Shown: positions 35,080 to 45,287, numbered from the stretch's first letter. The stretch is 64,000 bases of DNA from an uncultured Flavobacteriaceae bacterium (GCA_934675205.1 CAKUPQ010000004.1:124001-188000), one strand, 5' to 3'. Notes: generated from the letters alone by a model not told the origin. A program made the numbers and translations.

Positions 35080-36888
35080 ATGAGCTTAAACACACAGAAT
35101 CTACAATCTATCATCAACTTCATTTGGACAGTTGCGGATGATGTATTGATTAATAAATTTCTTGAAAATCAGTACCAAGACGTAATACTTCCAATGACTG
35201 TTTTAAGACGTTTGGACTTGGCTCTTGAACCGACCAAAGACAAGGTACTGAAGACCCACAACGAGTTTAAGAGTAAGATTGATAATGTTTATGAAATTTT
35301 GACTAGTGAACCTTATGGTAGCGGGTTGAAGTTTTACAACACTTCGCCTTTTACAATGAAAAAACTCTTGGCTGACCCCAAGAATATTGATACTAACTTT
35401 TTGGATTATCTCAATGGCTTTTCGGAAAATGTGCAGGACATCATAACCAAGTTCAAGTTCCGAAATCAATTACAGACTTTTGAAGAAACTGGCATCACCT
35501 TTTCATTGATTGAAAAATTCTGCAACCCTAAAGTAGAACTAAGCCCCGACAAAATATCGCCTATGGCAATGGGCTATATGTTTGAGGACTTGATTCGCAG
35601 GTTTAATGAAAAAACCAATGCAGCAGCAGGGCGACATTTTACACCAAGGGAAATCATTGAGTTGATGACGCATTTGGTGTATTTGCCGGTAAAAGACAAA
35701 ATTCAAAAGGGAACTTTCTTGGTATATGATCCTTGTGCGGGTTCGGGTGCTATGCTCACGCAATCCAAACTTTTTGCCACCGACCCCGAAGGAGAAATCA
35801 AATCAACGGCTACTTTCCATTTGTACGGGCAGGAAAACACAGGCGAAATGTACGCCACTTGCAAATCGGATATGTTGCTCAAAAATGAAGACCCCGACAA
35901 AATTAAGTTTGGTTCTACTTTGAGCGAATACGGTTTTGACCCTGATTTGAAATTCAATTTTATGCTCACCAATCCGCCTTATGGAACGACTTGGAAGCAG
36001 GACATTGACAACTTGAATGTAGGCACAGGCAAAAAAGTAGAGATAAAAGACAGACGTTTTAACCTAAAGATTAAAAACTTCAAAGGCGAATTGCAAGAAA
36101 CGTGCCTGACTTCCCGAAGCAATGACGGACAGTTGATGTTTATGCTCCATATGCTTTCTAAAATGAAAGACCCGAAAGACGGTGGTAGCCGTATTGCTTC
36201 TGTACACAATGGTTCGGCTTTGTTTACAGGAGATGCAGGCAGCAGCGAAAGCGGTATCCGCCAATACATACTTGAAAATGATTTGTTGGAATGTATCATT
36301 CAGTTGCCCAATAATATATTCTACAATACTGGAATTGCAACCTATGTATGGGTATTGAGCAATGTAAAAGAAAAGCATAGAAAAGGAAAAGTGCAGTTGA
36401 TAAACGCTTCAACAGAAGAATTTTATCAGAAAATGAGAAAAGGGCTTGGTGATAAACGTGTAGAATTGACAGCTGAAAACATTCTCAACATTCAGGAAAT
36501 GTACTTTGCTTTTGAAGAAAATGAATACAGCAAGATTTTTGACAATGAAGATTTTGGCTTTTATCAAATTACGGTACACCAACCCGAAAGAGATGGAAAA
36601 GGAAACATCTTAAAAGACAGCAAAGGCAAACCAAAAAGCGATAGCAGCTTAAAAGACACGGAAAATGTGCCAATGAAAGAAAGCATTGCCGAATATTTCA
36701 AAAGAGAAGTGCTGCCCTTTGCTCCTGATGCTTGGTATGACAAGACGAAGATGAAAGTGGGTTATGAAATACCATTTAATAAATTCTTTTATCGTTACGA
36801 GCAGTTAAGAGATTTAGAAATGATTTCTGCCGATATACTTCAATTAGAAGCTGAAACAGATGGATTGCTAAAAGAAATTATTGATTAA
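35080..36888 (+). CDS. hsdM: Type I restriction-modification methyltransferase subunit HsdM
   Basis: This 602-aa N6-adenine methyltransferase has an N-terminal helical HsdM domain (INFIWTVADDVLINKF...). The SAM-binding motif I is YDPCAGSGAM (~residue 216) and catalytic motif IV is NPPYG (~residue 298). With HsdS it methylates adenine in the recognition sequence and protects host DNA. Its stop overlaps the hsdS start (TAATG). Length and motifs are intact. Confidence 0.96.
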   Translation: MSLNTQNLQSIINFIWTVADDVLINKFLENQYQDVILPMTVLRRLDLALEPTKDKVLKTHNEFKSKIDNVYEILTSEPYGSGLKFYNTSPFTMKKLLADPKNIDTNFLDYLNGFSENVQDIITKFKFRNQLQTFEETGITFSLIEKFCNPKVELSPDKISPMAMGYMFEDLIRRFNEKTNAAAGRHFTPREIIELMTHLVYLPVKDKIQKGTFLVYDPCAGSGAMLTQSKLFATDPEGEIKSTATFHLYGQENTGEMYATCKSDMLLKNEDPDKIKFGSTLSEYGFDPDLKFNFMLTNPPYGTTWKQDIDNLNVGTGKKVEIKDRRFNLKIKNFKGELQETCLTSRSNDGQLMFMLHMLSKMKDPKDGGSRIASVHNGSALFTGDAGSSESGIRQYILENDLLECIIQLPNNIFYNTGIATYVWVLSNVKEKHRKGKVQLINASTEEFYQKMRKGLGDKRVELTAENILNIQEMYFAFEENEYSKIFDNEDFGFYQITVHQPERDGKGNILKDSKGKPKSDSSLKDTENVPMKESIAEYFKREVLPFAPDAWYDKTKMKVGYEIPFNKFFYRYEQLRDLEMISADILQLEAETDGLLKEIID

Positions 36889-38306
36889 TGAGGAAAGTAC
36901 ATAAATATCCAAGTTACAAGGCATCTGATGTAGAATGGTTAGGCACTATTCCTGAACATTGGAAAACTGTAAAAGCAAAAAGAATTTTTAGAGAAGTTTC
37001 AATAAAGAATCATCCTGATGAGCCTTTATTGGCAGCTACTCAAACAAAAGGTGTAATTCCAAAATCACTTTATGAAAACACTACTGTAACCGCAAGTAAG
37101 AATTTTGAGACCTTAAAACTTGTAAAAAAAGGCGATTTTGTTATTAGTTTACGCTCATTTCAAGGAGGTATAGAATATGCACACTACCAAGGAATCATAA
37201 GCCCTGCCTACACCATTTTAGAGCCACAGGAGGAAGTGTTTCACAATTATTATAGGTATTTACTAAAATCAAAGCGGTACATAAGTGGCTTAACTTTATT
37301 GGTTACAGGGATTAGAGAAGGTCAAAATATTGATACTTCGAAATTTAAAGATTCATTTTTGCCATTACCCACCAAAGAAGAACAAACCGCCATTGCCCGT
37401 TTTTTAGATTACAAACTGGCAAAAATCAACCGCTTTATCCAAAAGAAAAAGCAACTGATAAAACTACTCAACGAGCAAAAAGCCGCCATCATCAACCAAG
37501 CCGTTACCAAAGGTTTAGACCCCAATACCAAAATGAAAGACAGCGGTATTGAGTGGTTGGGAGAAATACCGGAGCATTGGGAAAAACACAAAATAAAATA
37601 TCTTATTTCAAAACCAATTGCAGGGGCTTGGGGAACTGAACCTCAGAATGATGATAATGATATTACTTGTGTAAGAGTTGCAGACTTTCATGAATATGAT
37701 ATAAAAACTGACAACTTAACTATTCGAAATATTGAAGCAAAGACAGAGCAAATTTTGAAACCTGGGGATTTACTTTTAGAAAAATCTGGAGGTGGCGAAA
37801 AAACACCTGTTGGGAGAGTTGTGCTTTTTAATCAATCATTTAAAGCAGTTACTTCAAATTTTATTTCAAAATTTTCTCCAAAAATCGACTTGGTTAGCTC
37901 TGAATACTTGCTCTATATCTTCAAGTTAATAAATAGTGTTAGATGGAACTTTAGGTCACTAAAACAAACAACTGGCATACAAAATATTGACACATATCAA
38001 TATATGGACAACTGGGTTTTTATTCCCAAAATTGAAGAGCAAACAACTATTGTAAATCACATTAAGAATGAATTCAAAGTTTTAGATGAGACCATTTCCA
38101 AAATAGAAAAAGAAATTGCTTTGGTAGAAGAATACAAAACGGCTTTGATAGCCGAAGCGGTTACGGGTAAAATTGATGTGAGAGGATATGAAATACCGGA
38201 GATAACGGAAGAGGAAACCTATGAGGATCCCGATAGTTATCGGGAAGAAGAAGAAATCAGTATGGCAGCTGAGGATGCTGAAGAATATCAAACGTTAGAA
38301 GAATGA
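36888..38306 (+). CDS. hsdS: Type I restriction-modification specificity subunit HsdS
   Basis: This 472-aa protein has two target-recognition domains, each opening with a repeat: EWLGTIPEHWK (~residue 17) and EWLGEIPEHWE (~residue 224). Conserved helical spacers follow each (KEEQTAIARFLDYKLAKINR and IEEQTTIVNHIKNEF). Each recognition domain reads half of a bipartite DNA site. The acidic C-terminal tail of ~40 residues is longer than usual. The recognition sequence cannot be read from the protein. Confidence 0.95.
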   Translation: MRKVHKYPSYKASDVEWLGTIPEHWKTVKAKRIFREVSIKNHPDEPLLAATQTKGVIPKSLYENTTVTASKNFETLKLVKKGDFVISLRSFQGGIEYAHYQGIISPAYTILEPQEEVFHNYYRYLLKSKRYISGLTLLVTGIREGQNIDTSKFKDSFLPLPTKEEQTAIARFLDYKLAKINRFIQKKKQLIKLLNEQKAAIINQAVTKGLDPNTKMKDSGIEWLGEIPEHWEKHKIKYLISKPIAGAWGTEPQNDDNDITCVRVADFHEYDIKTDNLTIRNIEAKTEQILKPGDLLLEKSGGGEKTPVGRVVLFNQSFKAVTSNFISKFSPKIDLVSSEYLLYIFKLINSVRWNFRSLKQTTGIQNIDTYQYMDNWVFIPKIEEQTTIVNHIKNEFKVLDETISKIEKEIALVEEYKTALIAEAVTGKIDVRGYEIPEITEEETYEDPDSYREEEEISMAAEDAEEYQTLEE

Positions 38307-38363
38307 CAAAACTAAAAGACAACAGATTTATAAATTGTAAATTTGCAAGTAAATTTTAACAGG

Positions 38364-39491
38364 ATGCAAGACGAACAATATAATATAGCCAACGAGCCAC
38401 AAGTGGAATATGAAGATTTGAGTAGTGAAGATTTAATGGAAAAACCATTCAATCCAACTAAAATCGATATTACTACTAAACCACTTACCATTGATTTGTT
38501 ACTAAAACGGCTGAAAGCAGAACCTATAGAAATCGACCTGTCTCCTGCTTTTCAAAGAAAAGGTGACTTATGGGATGATAAAAAGCAAAGCCAATTAATT
38601 GAATCTTTGTTGATTAAATTCCCTCTTCCTGCATTTTATTTCGATGGTTCTGATAATAACAAATGGTTAGTTGTGGATGGCTTGCAACGATTAAGTGCTT
38701 TAAGAAACTTTGTGATTTTGAAAAAACTCAAGTTGGTAGGTTTGGAATTCTTGAATAAATTGGAAGGATATACTTTTGATGAACTACCAAGAAACCTACA
38801 GAGGCAAATTGAAGAAGCTCAAATTACGGCCTATATCATCAATGCAGGAACACCCGAAGAAGTTAAGTTCAATATTTTCAAACGAATCAACACAGGTGGT
38901 TTAATTTTAAATTCCCAAGAAATTAGACACGCCTTAAATCAAGGTATTCCTGCAAAATTCGTAGAAGAGTTGGCTAACTCAACAAATTTTCAGGATGTTA
39001 CAGGAAGAATAAATCCGGATAGAATGTTGGATAGAGAGTTTATCACAAGGTTTTTGGCTTTTAGAATAAAACCTGTTTCGGAGTATAAACCTGATTTGGA
39101 CACTTATATGAACCAGAAAATGGGAGAACTCAAACTTTTGAGTGAGGATGAAAGAACGGAAATTAAGAATAGTTTTATTTCAAGTATGAAATTGGCAAAG
39201 GAAATTTTTGGTGATTGGGCATTTAGAAAAGTTTTTGATTTAAACGAACGCAGAAGACCTATAAATAAAGCCTTATTTGAAGTATGGAGTGTCGAACTTT
39301 CAAGGCTTTCAGAAGAAGATAGAATTAAATTAAGAACGAGAGGAAAAGAATTGTTTAACAACTTTATTGAATTGATGAATTCAGACGAAGTATTTGTAGC
39401 ATCTATTACTTCTGCCACAGGTGATAAAACTCGTGTGGGTTATCGTTATTCTAAAATTGAAGCAATCATTAAAAATACCTTACAGCAATGA
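38364..39491 (+). CDS. DUF262 (ParB/Srx-like) protein
   Basis: A 375-aa protein from the ATG at 38364 (a TTG at 38343 would add seven residues). The DUF262 core is clear: IDLSPAFQRKGDLWDDKKQSQLIESLL, PLPAFYF, then LVVDGLQRLSAL (the DGQQR-type motif), and FKRINTGGLILNSQEIRHAL. DUF262 domains occur in GmrSD-type nucleases and ParB-like nucleotide-dependent enzymes. There is no HNH (DUF1524) half here. Its stop overlaps the next start (ATGA), so it is coupled to the ATPase. Confidence 0.88.
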   Translation: MQDEQYNIANEPQVEYEDLSSEDLMEKPFNPTKIDITTKPLTIDLLLKRLKAEPIEIDLSPAFQRKGDLWDDKKQSQLIESLLIKFPLPAFYFDGSDNNKWLVVDGLQRLSALRNFVILKKLKLVGLEFLNKLEGYTFDELPRNLQRQIEEAQITAYIINAGTPEEVKFNIFKRINTGGLILNSQEIRHALNQGIPAKFVEELANSTNFQDVTGRINPDRMLDREFITRFLAFRIKPVSEYKPDLDTYMNQKMGELKLLSEDERTEIKNSFISSMKLAKEIFGDWAFRKVFDLNERRRPINKALFEVWSVELSRLSEEDRIKLRTRGKELFNNFIELMNSDEVFVASITSATGDKTRVGYRYSKIEAIIKNTLQQ

Positions 39492-40585
39492 TAAAACAGA
39501 TTGGCATAAAAAATTTTAAATCGCTCAAAGAGGTTGATGTTTCATTGGAAAACTTAAATCTGTTAATGGGAATCAACGGAATGGGTAAAAGCTCCTTTGT
39601 TCAATCGATCTTATTACTTGTTCAAAGCGACAAACTCGAAGAAAGAGTAATTGATTTAAATGGTCTATTAGCCAAAATCGGTCAAGGAAGAGACGCTTTG
39701 TATCAGTTTGCAGAAGAAGATCATATCGTTTTTGAATTGACATTTGAGAATCATCCTAAATTCACTTGGAATATAGAATATCAGAAAGACAAAGAAAAAC
39801 TAAATGCAAAAAACGGTTTTACAAAAGACCAAATGTCTTTTTTTAGAAAGAACACTAAGTTGTTTCAATATATAAGTGCTGAACGCATTGGACCAAGAGA
39901 TATTTACGAAGCATCCAGTGTTGTAGTTGCAGACAAAAGACAATTAGGTTTATTGGGAGAATTTGCTGCATACTACATTAATGTTTTTGGACAAGAGTAC
40001 ATAGTACCGGAAAAACTATTACATCCAGATGGCAATTCTTCTAACTTACTATCGCAAATCAATGCTTGGATGAAAGAAATATCACCTGGAGTTTCACTCA
40101 ACACCAAGTATGTTCCCGAAGTAAATAAAGTGATTTTAGACTATCAGTTTGATTTGGTAAATGATAAGACTATTTCTTTCCGTCCTAAAAATGTTGGTTT
40201 TGGTATTTCTTATGTTTTACCGATTGTACTTGCCTTGTTAACAGCAGAAAAAGGGAAAACTATTATTATTGAAAATCCCGAATCACATATTCACCCAAGA
40301 GGTCAAGCAGAGTTAGGTAAGTTAATCGCATTAGCAGCCAATGTTGGAGCTCAACTTTTTATTGAAACACATAGCGACCATATTTTGAATGGAATAAGAG
40401 TAGCCGTAAAAGAAAACTTGATTGATAAGTCAAGAGTAAATGTGATGTATTTTGACAAAACCACCACAGAAAAAGAGCAATATACAAGCATAACCCAAAT
40501 TCGTATTGATAGCAAAGGAGAATTGAGTGCTTATCCAAAGAATATGATAGATGAATGGGGAAATCAACTGTTTAAATTAATGTAA
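39488..40585 (+). CDS. AAA15/DUF3696-type ATPase
   Basis: This 365-aa protein belongs to the ABC/SMC-like ATPases with a DUF3696 tail. Walker A is GINGMGKSS (residues 28-36), Walker B is IIIENPESHIHPRGQAEL, and the switch His is in FIETHSDHI. Related AAA15 ATPases act as sensors in defence systems such as PARIS. It overlaps the DUF262 gene by 4 nt and is directly followed (0 nt) by the YoeB-like fusion gene. The three therefore form one translation unit. Confidence 0.9.
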   Translation: MIKQIGIKNFKSLKEVDVSLENLNLLMGINGMGKSSFVQSILLLVQSDKLEERVIDLNGLLAKIGQGRDALYQFAEEDHIVFELTFENHPKFTWNIEYQKDKEKLNAKNGFTKDQMSFFRKNTKLFQYISAERIGPRDIYEASSVVVADKRQLGLLGEFAAYYINVFGQEYIVPEKLLHPDGNSSNLLSQINAWMKEISPGVSLNTKYVPEVNKVILDYQFDLVNDKTISFRPKNVGFGISYVLPIVLALLTAEKGKTIIIENPESHIHPRGQAELGKLIALAANVGAQLFIETHSDHILNGIRVAVKENLIDKSRVNVMYFDKTTTEKEQYTSITQIRIDSKGELSAYPKNMIDEWGNQLFKLM

Positions 40586-41440
40586 ATGGAGATTTTTTAT
40601 AACGAGCTATCAAATAAGCCATTGGCTTTAAACAAAGAAGAAGCCAGGAACAGGGTTTTAGGGTTATTAAATACAATGAAATCTTTGCGTGAGTATGACA
40701 TCAACATAATGCGAACGCACAATGACTTTTTTGCAGAGCAACTTTCGGATGATTATACAATGGGAAGTTTTTTTGGTGATACGGAAGTTAGCTATGAATT
40801 AAAACTCCTTTTAAAAACAATTACCGCAAATCCATTTATTGAAGATGATGATTCGTATGAAGCAGAAATGTTTGTAACAAACACATTTTCAACTCAAAAC
40901 GAAGTGAATGAAACCTTAAATCCAGAAGGGTTAGCAAGTGCCTATGTTTTTAATTCACCTACCATTTCAATTGGAAGCCACGAACATTGGCAAAATGACT
41001 ATTTGACCCTTTCCATTATTTCGGATGACAACCCAGATGAGGTCAATCAAAAACAAATTTTAAATGTTTTTTCTGAAAATTGTGTCAATAACGAAGCTTT
41101 TCAAGAATGGATTGCCTATTTAAACCCACCTGTTCCATTAAATTCAAAAGAAAACATTTCTATTGTTTTTCCTGCAAATACTTATGAATTTGAAACTAAA
41201 GCTATAAAGGACATAATCTCTTGGTTTTATGATGATAAAAGGTACTTGATTCGAGTTAAAGAACTTATAGAGGATATTGAAAGGCATCCATTCCAAGGCG
41301 GCAAAGGGAAGACAGAACCATTAAGTGGAACGGGAGGAAAAGCTTCAAAACGAATAGTAAAAAAAGATAGGGTTATTTACACATACACTGCCGAAAAAAT
41401 TACTGTACACCAGTGTAGGGGACATTATGATGATAAATAA
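40586..41440 (+). CDS. Protein with C-terminal YoeB-like toxin domain
   Basis: This 284-aa protein has a ~220-residue N-terminal region of unknown family (MEIFYNELSNKPLALNKEEA...). A C-terminal Txe/YoeB-like domain follows (residues ~223-284): ELIEDIERHPFQGGKGKTEPL, then KRIVKKDRVIYTY and HQCRGHYDDK. YoeB catalytic residues have counterparts here (Glu244, Arg262, His280, Tyr281), so mRNA cleavage at the ribosome is plausible. The family's 'HR' in the strand reads DR. No separate antitoxin is present. The N-terminal region or the ATPase may restrain it, which is my inference. Confidence 0.82.
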   Translation: MEIFYNELSNKPLALNKEEARNRVLGLLNTMKSLREYDINIMRTHNDFFAEQLSDDYTMGSFFGDTEVSYELKLLLKTITANPFIEDDDSYEAEMFVTNTFSTQNEVNETLNPEGLASAYVFNSPTISIGSHEHWQNDYLTLSIISDDNPDEVNQKQILNVFSENCVNNEAFQEWIAYLNPPVPLNSKENISIVFPANTYEFETKAIKDIISWFYDDKRYLIRVKELIEDIERHPFQGGKGKTEPLSGTGGKASKRIVKKDRVIYTYTAEKITVHQCRGHYDDK

Positions 41441-41459
41441 ATTGAGTGAACCTACAAAT

Positions 41460-41603
41460 ATGGCGAGAAGAAAATATAAAATGACGAATAAATACTTTAT
41501 CTCGCCAAATACTCGCCAAAGTGGCGAGATAGCTGACTTGCGTTTGAAATTATGGATTGAGGGAATAACTGAGGGAGTAATTGAGGGGATAACAGAGGAA
41601 TAA
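41460..41603 (+). CDS. Small ORF before hsdR (47 aa)
   Basis: A frame of 47 codons (MARRKYKMTNKYFISPNTRQ...) ends 9 nt before hsdR and contains the repeated GITEG/GVIEGITEE. It could be the remnant tail of a larger protein, or a small gene of the operon. The DNA holds repeated 'ctcgcca' and 'gaggg' motifs. Low certainty. Confidence 0.35.
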   Translation: MARRKYKMTNKYFISPNTRQSGEIADLRLKLWIEGITEGVIEGITEE

Positions 41604-41612
41604 ATAAGAAAT

Positions 41613-44600
41613 ATGACAACAGACACCACAGAAAAAGGATTAGAAACCCACATTGCCCAGTATTTGGTCAATGAAAATGGCTATTTACTTCGTGAGAACA
41701 CCGCTTACAATAATGTGGCTTGTTTGGATAGTGTATTATTGTTTGAATTTTTAGAAACTACCCAACCTAAATCAGTTGCCAAACTCAAAACCTACCACAA
41801 AGACCTGTACGAGCAAAAAATCATCAAACGCATCAATGACCAAATACAAGCAAAAGGTGTAATTGAAGTACTGCGAAAAGGAATCACAGACGGTTTTACC
41901 GATACCAAACTACACTTGTTTTACGACAAACCAGTTTCTAATTACAACGCTTCTGCTAATGCTTTGTATCAAGCCAACCGCTTTTCGGTGATGCGTCAGG
42001 TTTATTTCTCGCCACTTTACAAAAAGTCATTGGACTTGGTAGTGTTTATCAATGGGATTCCAATTATTTCTTTTGAGTTGAAAAATGAGTTGACCAAACA
42101 GAATGTAGAACACGCTATCAAGCAATATAAAACAGACCGAGACCCCAATGAAGAATTGTTTCGCTTGGGTAGGTTAATGGTGAATTTTGCAGTGGACACC
42201 GAAGAAGTTTGGATGTGTACCCAACTCAAAAAAGAGAAAACCTACTTTTTGCCTTTCAACAAAGGCTATAACAACGGAGCAGGAAATCCACCTAACGATG
42301 GTATAAAAACCGATTATTTGTGGAAAGAGATTTTGACCAAAAGTAGTCTGACAGACATTATTCAAAATTTTTGCCAACTCATTACCGAAGAAAAAGAGTA
42401 CTTAGATGAAAAGGGCAAAGTCAGAACACGAAAAGAAAAGAAACTGATTTTTCCACGTTATCACCAATTGGTTGCTGTTCGCAATTTATTGGCAGATGCA
42501 CAAGAAAAAGGTTCAGGTCAAAAATATTTGATTCAACATTCCGCAGGTTCAGGCAAGTCCAACTCCATTTCTTGGTTGGCTCATCAGTTGGTTGGTTTGC
42601 ACGACAAATCAGGTACAAACCACATTTTTGATACGGTAATTGTAGTAACAGACCGCAGGGTGCTAGATGCCCAAATCAGGGAAAACATCAAACAGTATCA
42701 GCAAGTAAAAGGTGTAGTTGAAGCCATTACCGAAGGCAGTAAACAACTAAAACAAGCACTGGAAGAAGGCAAAAAAATCATCATTACCACCATTCAAAAG
42801 TTTCCTCACATTGTAGAGGATATTGGCGATTTACCAGGAAATAATTTTGCCATCATTATAGACGAAGCCCATAGTAGTTTGAGTGGACAAATGGCAAGAA
42901 AACTGAATGAAACACTTTCAAAACTCAATCTTGACCAAGCCACACAATCCGAACTTGAAGAAGATTTGGAAGACATTTCAAGTATGGTAGATGTGGAAGA
43001 TGCTGAAGAAACTATAACAGGCGAAGATTTAATCCGAGTTTTGGTAAAGTCAAGAAAATTGCTTCCAAATGCCAGCTACTTTGCATTTACAGCTACACCA
43101 AAAAACAAAACCTTAGAACTTTTTGGAGTACCGTTTCAAGATGGCGACAAAACCAAATACAGAGCCTTTCATTTATATTCAATGAAACAAGCCATTGAAG
43201 AAGGTTTTATTATGGACGTATTGCAGAATTACACCACCTATCAAAGTTATTATGCTTTACTGAAAAAGATTGAGGACGACCCTGAATACGACAAACTGAA
43301 AGCACAAAAGAAACTCAAACATTATGTAGAAAGCCACGAACACGCTATTAAAAAGAAAGCGATTTTGATCATTGAGCATTTTATGGAAAACGTAATCCGT
43401 AAAAAGCGAATGGGAGGTTTTGCAAAAGCAATGTTGGTAACGAGTTCAAGAGCCAATGCCGTAAAATACAAAAAGGCGTTTGACGATTATTTGCTGAAAA
43501 TCAATAGCCCATTTTTATCGGTGGTAGCATTTTCAGGTGAAATTGATGGACAAACAGAAGCCAGTTTAAATGGATTTTCGAGTGCTAATATTCCAAGTGA
43601 ATTTGAGAAAAACGAGTACCGCTTTTTGTTGGTAGCCAATAAATACCAAACAGGTTTTGACCAACCGCTTTTGCATACCATGTATGTAGATAAAAAATTG
43701 GGCGGAGTAAATGCCGTGCAAACCCTTTCAAGGCTTAACAGAAGTCATCCATTGAAGAAAGACACCTTTGTTTTAGATTTTGCCAACACATCAGAAGACA
43801 TTGAAAAAGCGTTTAAACCTTATTTTGAAAGTACCATTTTAGGCGAAGCAACCGACCCGAACAAATTGTTTGACTTACAAGATGCTTTGGATAATTTTCA
43901 GGTTTATACCAAAGAGCAGGTTTTTGATTTTTCAGAAAAGATTCTGGCAAATGTACCCGTTGACCAATTACACGCAATGTTGGACACATCTTCCGAAATT
44001 TTCAGAAACGACCTTGCAGAAGAACAACAAATAGATTTTAGAGCCAAAGTAAAAACCTACGTTCGGCTTTATATTTTCCTTTCTCAAATAGTACCTTTTG
44101 AAAATCCATATTTAGAACGACTTTACATTTTCCTAAACCATTTGCAAAACAAGTTAGGAGGCGATACACCTATTGATTTGGCACAAGGGATTTTAGACAA
44201 CATTGATATGGACAGCTATCGTTTGCAGTTGGAAGCCACAACGAGCATTGCAATGGAACAAGGCGAAGATTTAAAGCCAATTCCAACCGATATGAGAGGT
44301 GGAAGTTCTGAACCTGAAATTGACAGACTTTCAAACATTCTGCAAACATTCAATGACCGATACGGAACCCAATTTGAAGATGCCGACAAGGTAAGGAGAA
44401 TGGCAGAAGACATTGTAAATGATGTTGCTAAAAACAAGGATATGGTTAGCTCTTTAAAATACTCCGACGACCAAAATGCCAGAATAACAAGTGATAAAAT
44501 TGCCCAAGAGGAATTACTAAAACACGTTACAACCAATTTTGATTTCTATAAACTTATAACAGATAATAGAGATGCTAGAGAAGATTTCAACGCTATGGTG

Positions 44601-44651
44601 TTTGGTATGGTAAAAGAATTGATAACTAGAGGAATAAACGCACAGAAGTAA
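41613..44651 (+). CDS. hsdR: Type I restriction endonuclease subunit HsdR
   Basis: This 1012-aa motor and nuclease subunit has an N-terminal PD-(D/E)XK domain, with the E-x-K in IPIISFELKNE (~residue 155). Two RecA-like helicase domains follow: Walker A HSAGSGKSNS (~309-317), DEAH box IIIDEAHSS, and motif III FAFTATPKNKT. It translocates DNA and cuts unmethylated sites with HsdM/HsdS. It is separated from hsdS by the DUF262-ATPase-YoeB-like trio. Full length and intact. Confidence 0.96.
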   Translation: MTTDTTEKGLETHIAQYLVNENGYLLRENTAYNNVACLDSVLLFEFLETTQPKSVAKLKTYHKDLYEQKIIKRINDQIQAKGVIEVLRKGITDGFTDTKLHLFYDKPVSNYNASANALYQANRFSVMRQVYFSPLYKKSLDLVVFINGIPIISFELKNELTKQNVEHAIKQYKTDRDPNEELFRLGRLMVNFAVDTEEVWMCTQLKKEKTYFLPFNKGYNNGAGNPPNDGIKTDYLWKEILTKSSLTDIIQNFCQLITEEKEYLDEKGKVRTRKEKKLIFPRYHQLVAVRNLLADAQEKGSGQKYLIQHSAGSGKSNSISWLAHQLVGLHDKSGTNHIFDTVIVVTDRRVLDAQIRENIKQYQQVKGVVEAITEGSKQLKQALEEGKKIIITTIQKFPHIVEDIGDLPGNNFAIIIDEAHSSLSGQMARKLNETLSKLNLDQATQSELEEDLEDISSMVDVEDAEETITGEDLIRVLVKSRKLLPNASYFAFTATPKNKTLELFGVPFQDGDKTKYRAFHLYSMKQAIEEGFIMDVLQNYTTYQSYYALLKKIEDDPEYDKLKAQKKLKHYVESHEHAIKKKAILIIEHFMENVIRKKRMGGFAKAMLVTSSRANAVKYKKAFDDYLLKINSPFLSVVAFSGEIDGQTEASLNGFSSANIPSEFEKNEYRFLLVANKYQTGFDQPLLHTMYVDKKLGGVNAVQTLSRLNRSHPLKKDTFVLDFANTSEDIEKAFKPYFESTILGEATDPNKLFDLQDALDNFQVYTKEQVFDFSEKILANVPVDQLHAMLDTSSEIFRNDLAEEQQIDFRAKVKTYVRLYIFLSQIVPFENPYLERLYIFLNHLQNKLGGDTPIDLAQGILDNIDMDSYRLQLEATTSIAMEQGEDLKPIPTDMRGGSSEPEIDRLSNILQTFNDRYGTQFEDADKVRRMAEDIVNDVAKNKDMVSSLKYSDDQNARITSDKIAQEELLKHVTTNFDFYKLITDNRDAREDFNAMVFGMVKELITRGINAQK

Positions 44652-44654
44652 AGA

Positions 44655-45287
44655 ATGAAGGACTTTAAACTGATAGCAATAAGACCTCTTACAGGGTGTG
44701 ATAAAAAATTCACAAAAATATTAAGTGAAGGAGTACCGTATGTTTTTTACAATGAATACGATTTTTCAGACTACACTGACAAATCAAGAGTCATCAAACA
44801 AAGAGAAGATGCAACCCCTGATTTGTTTTCTGTAAAAAACAACTTTAAAAAGGACGTAAAAATCGATATTTCTGCTATAGTTGGTGAAAATGGTTCTGGT
44901 AAAAGTAGTATAATCGAGTTATTTTACGTTTCGTGTTACAACATATCCGTAATAAACGAAGTCCTCTTTGATGAAGACGAAGAGAGGCTTTTAAATTCCA
45001 AGGATATTGTTCCTGATATTAATGTTGAGATATTCTACAAGATAGATGCAGATATTATTCTGTTAAGACTAATAAATGCTGAAATCAAGATTTTCAGTTT
45101 ACAGAAAGACTCTTTTGTTGAAGTTAGAAACCACAGATTTAGCTTAAATGAATTTTTCTATACAATTTCTATTAACTATTCTCTACACTCATTGAATTCT
45201 TTGGTTCTTGGCGACTGGGTTAAAAGAATTTTTCACAAAAATATTGCCATAAAACAGGAGAATTATCTTACGGAAAAACCTCAATGA
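44655..45287 (+). pseudogene. Truncated AAA/SMC-like ATPase fragment
   Basis: This 210-aa frame begins 3 nt after hsdR and holds only the N-terminal part of an ABC-like ATPase. Walker A is IVGENGSGKSSIIELF (~residue 80). No signature motif, Walker B or switch is present, and the frame ends abruptly after FHKNIAIKQENY. Intact members are several hundred residues longer. The break marks an edge between the restriction cargo and the regulator block. Confidence 0.65.

Noticed and set aside
34690..35123. Several Ser/Phe-rich minus-strand frames upstream of hsdM
   Set aside because: They are antisense, low-complexity and mutually overlapping in the leader of the RM operon.
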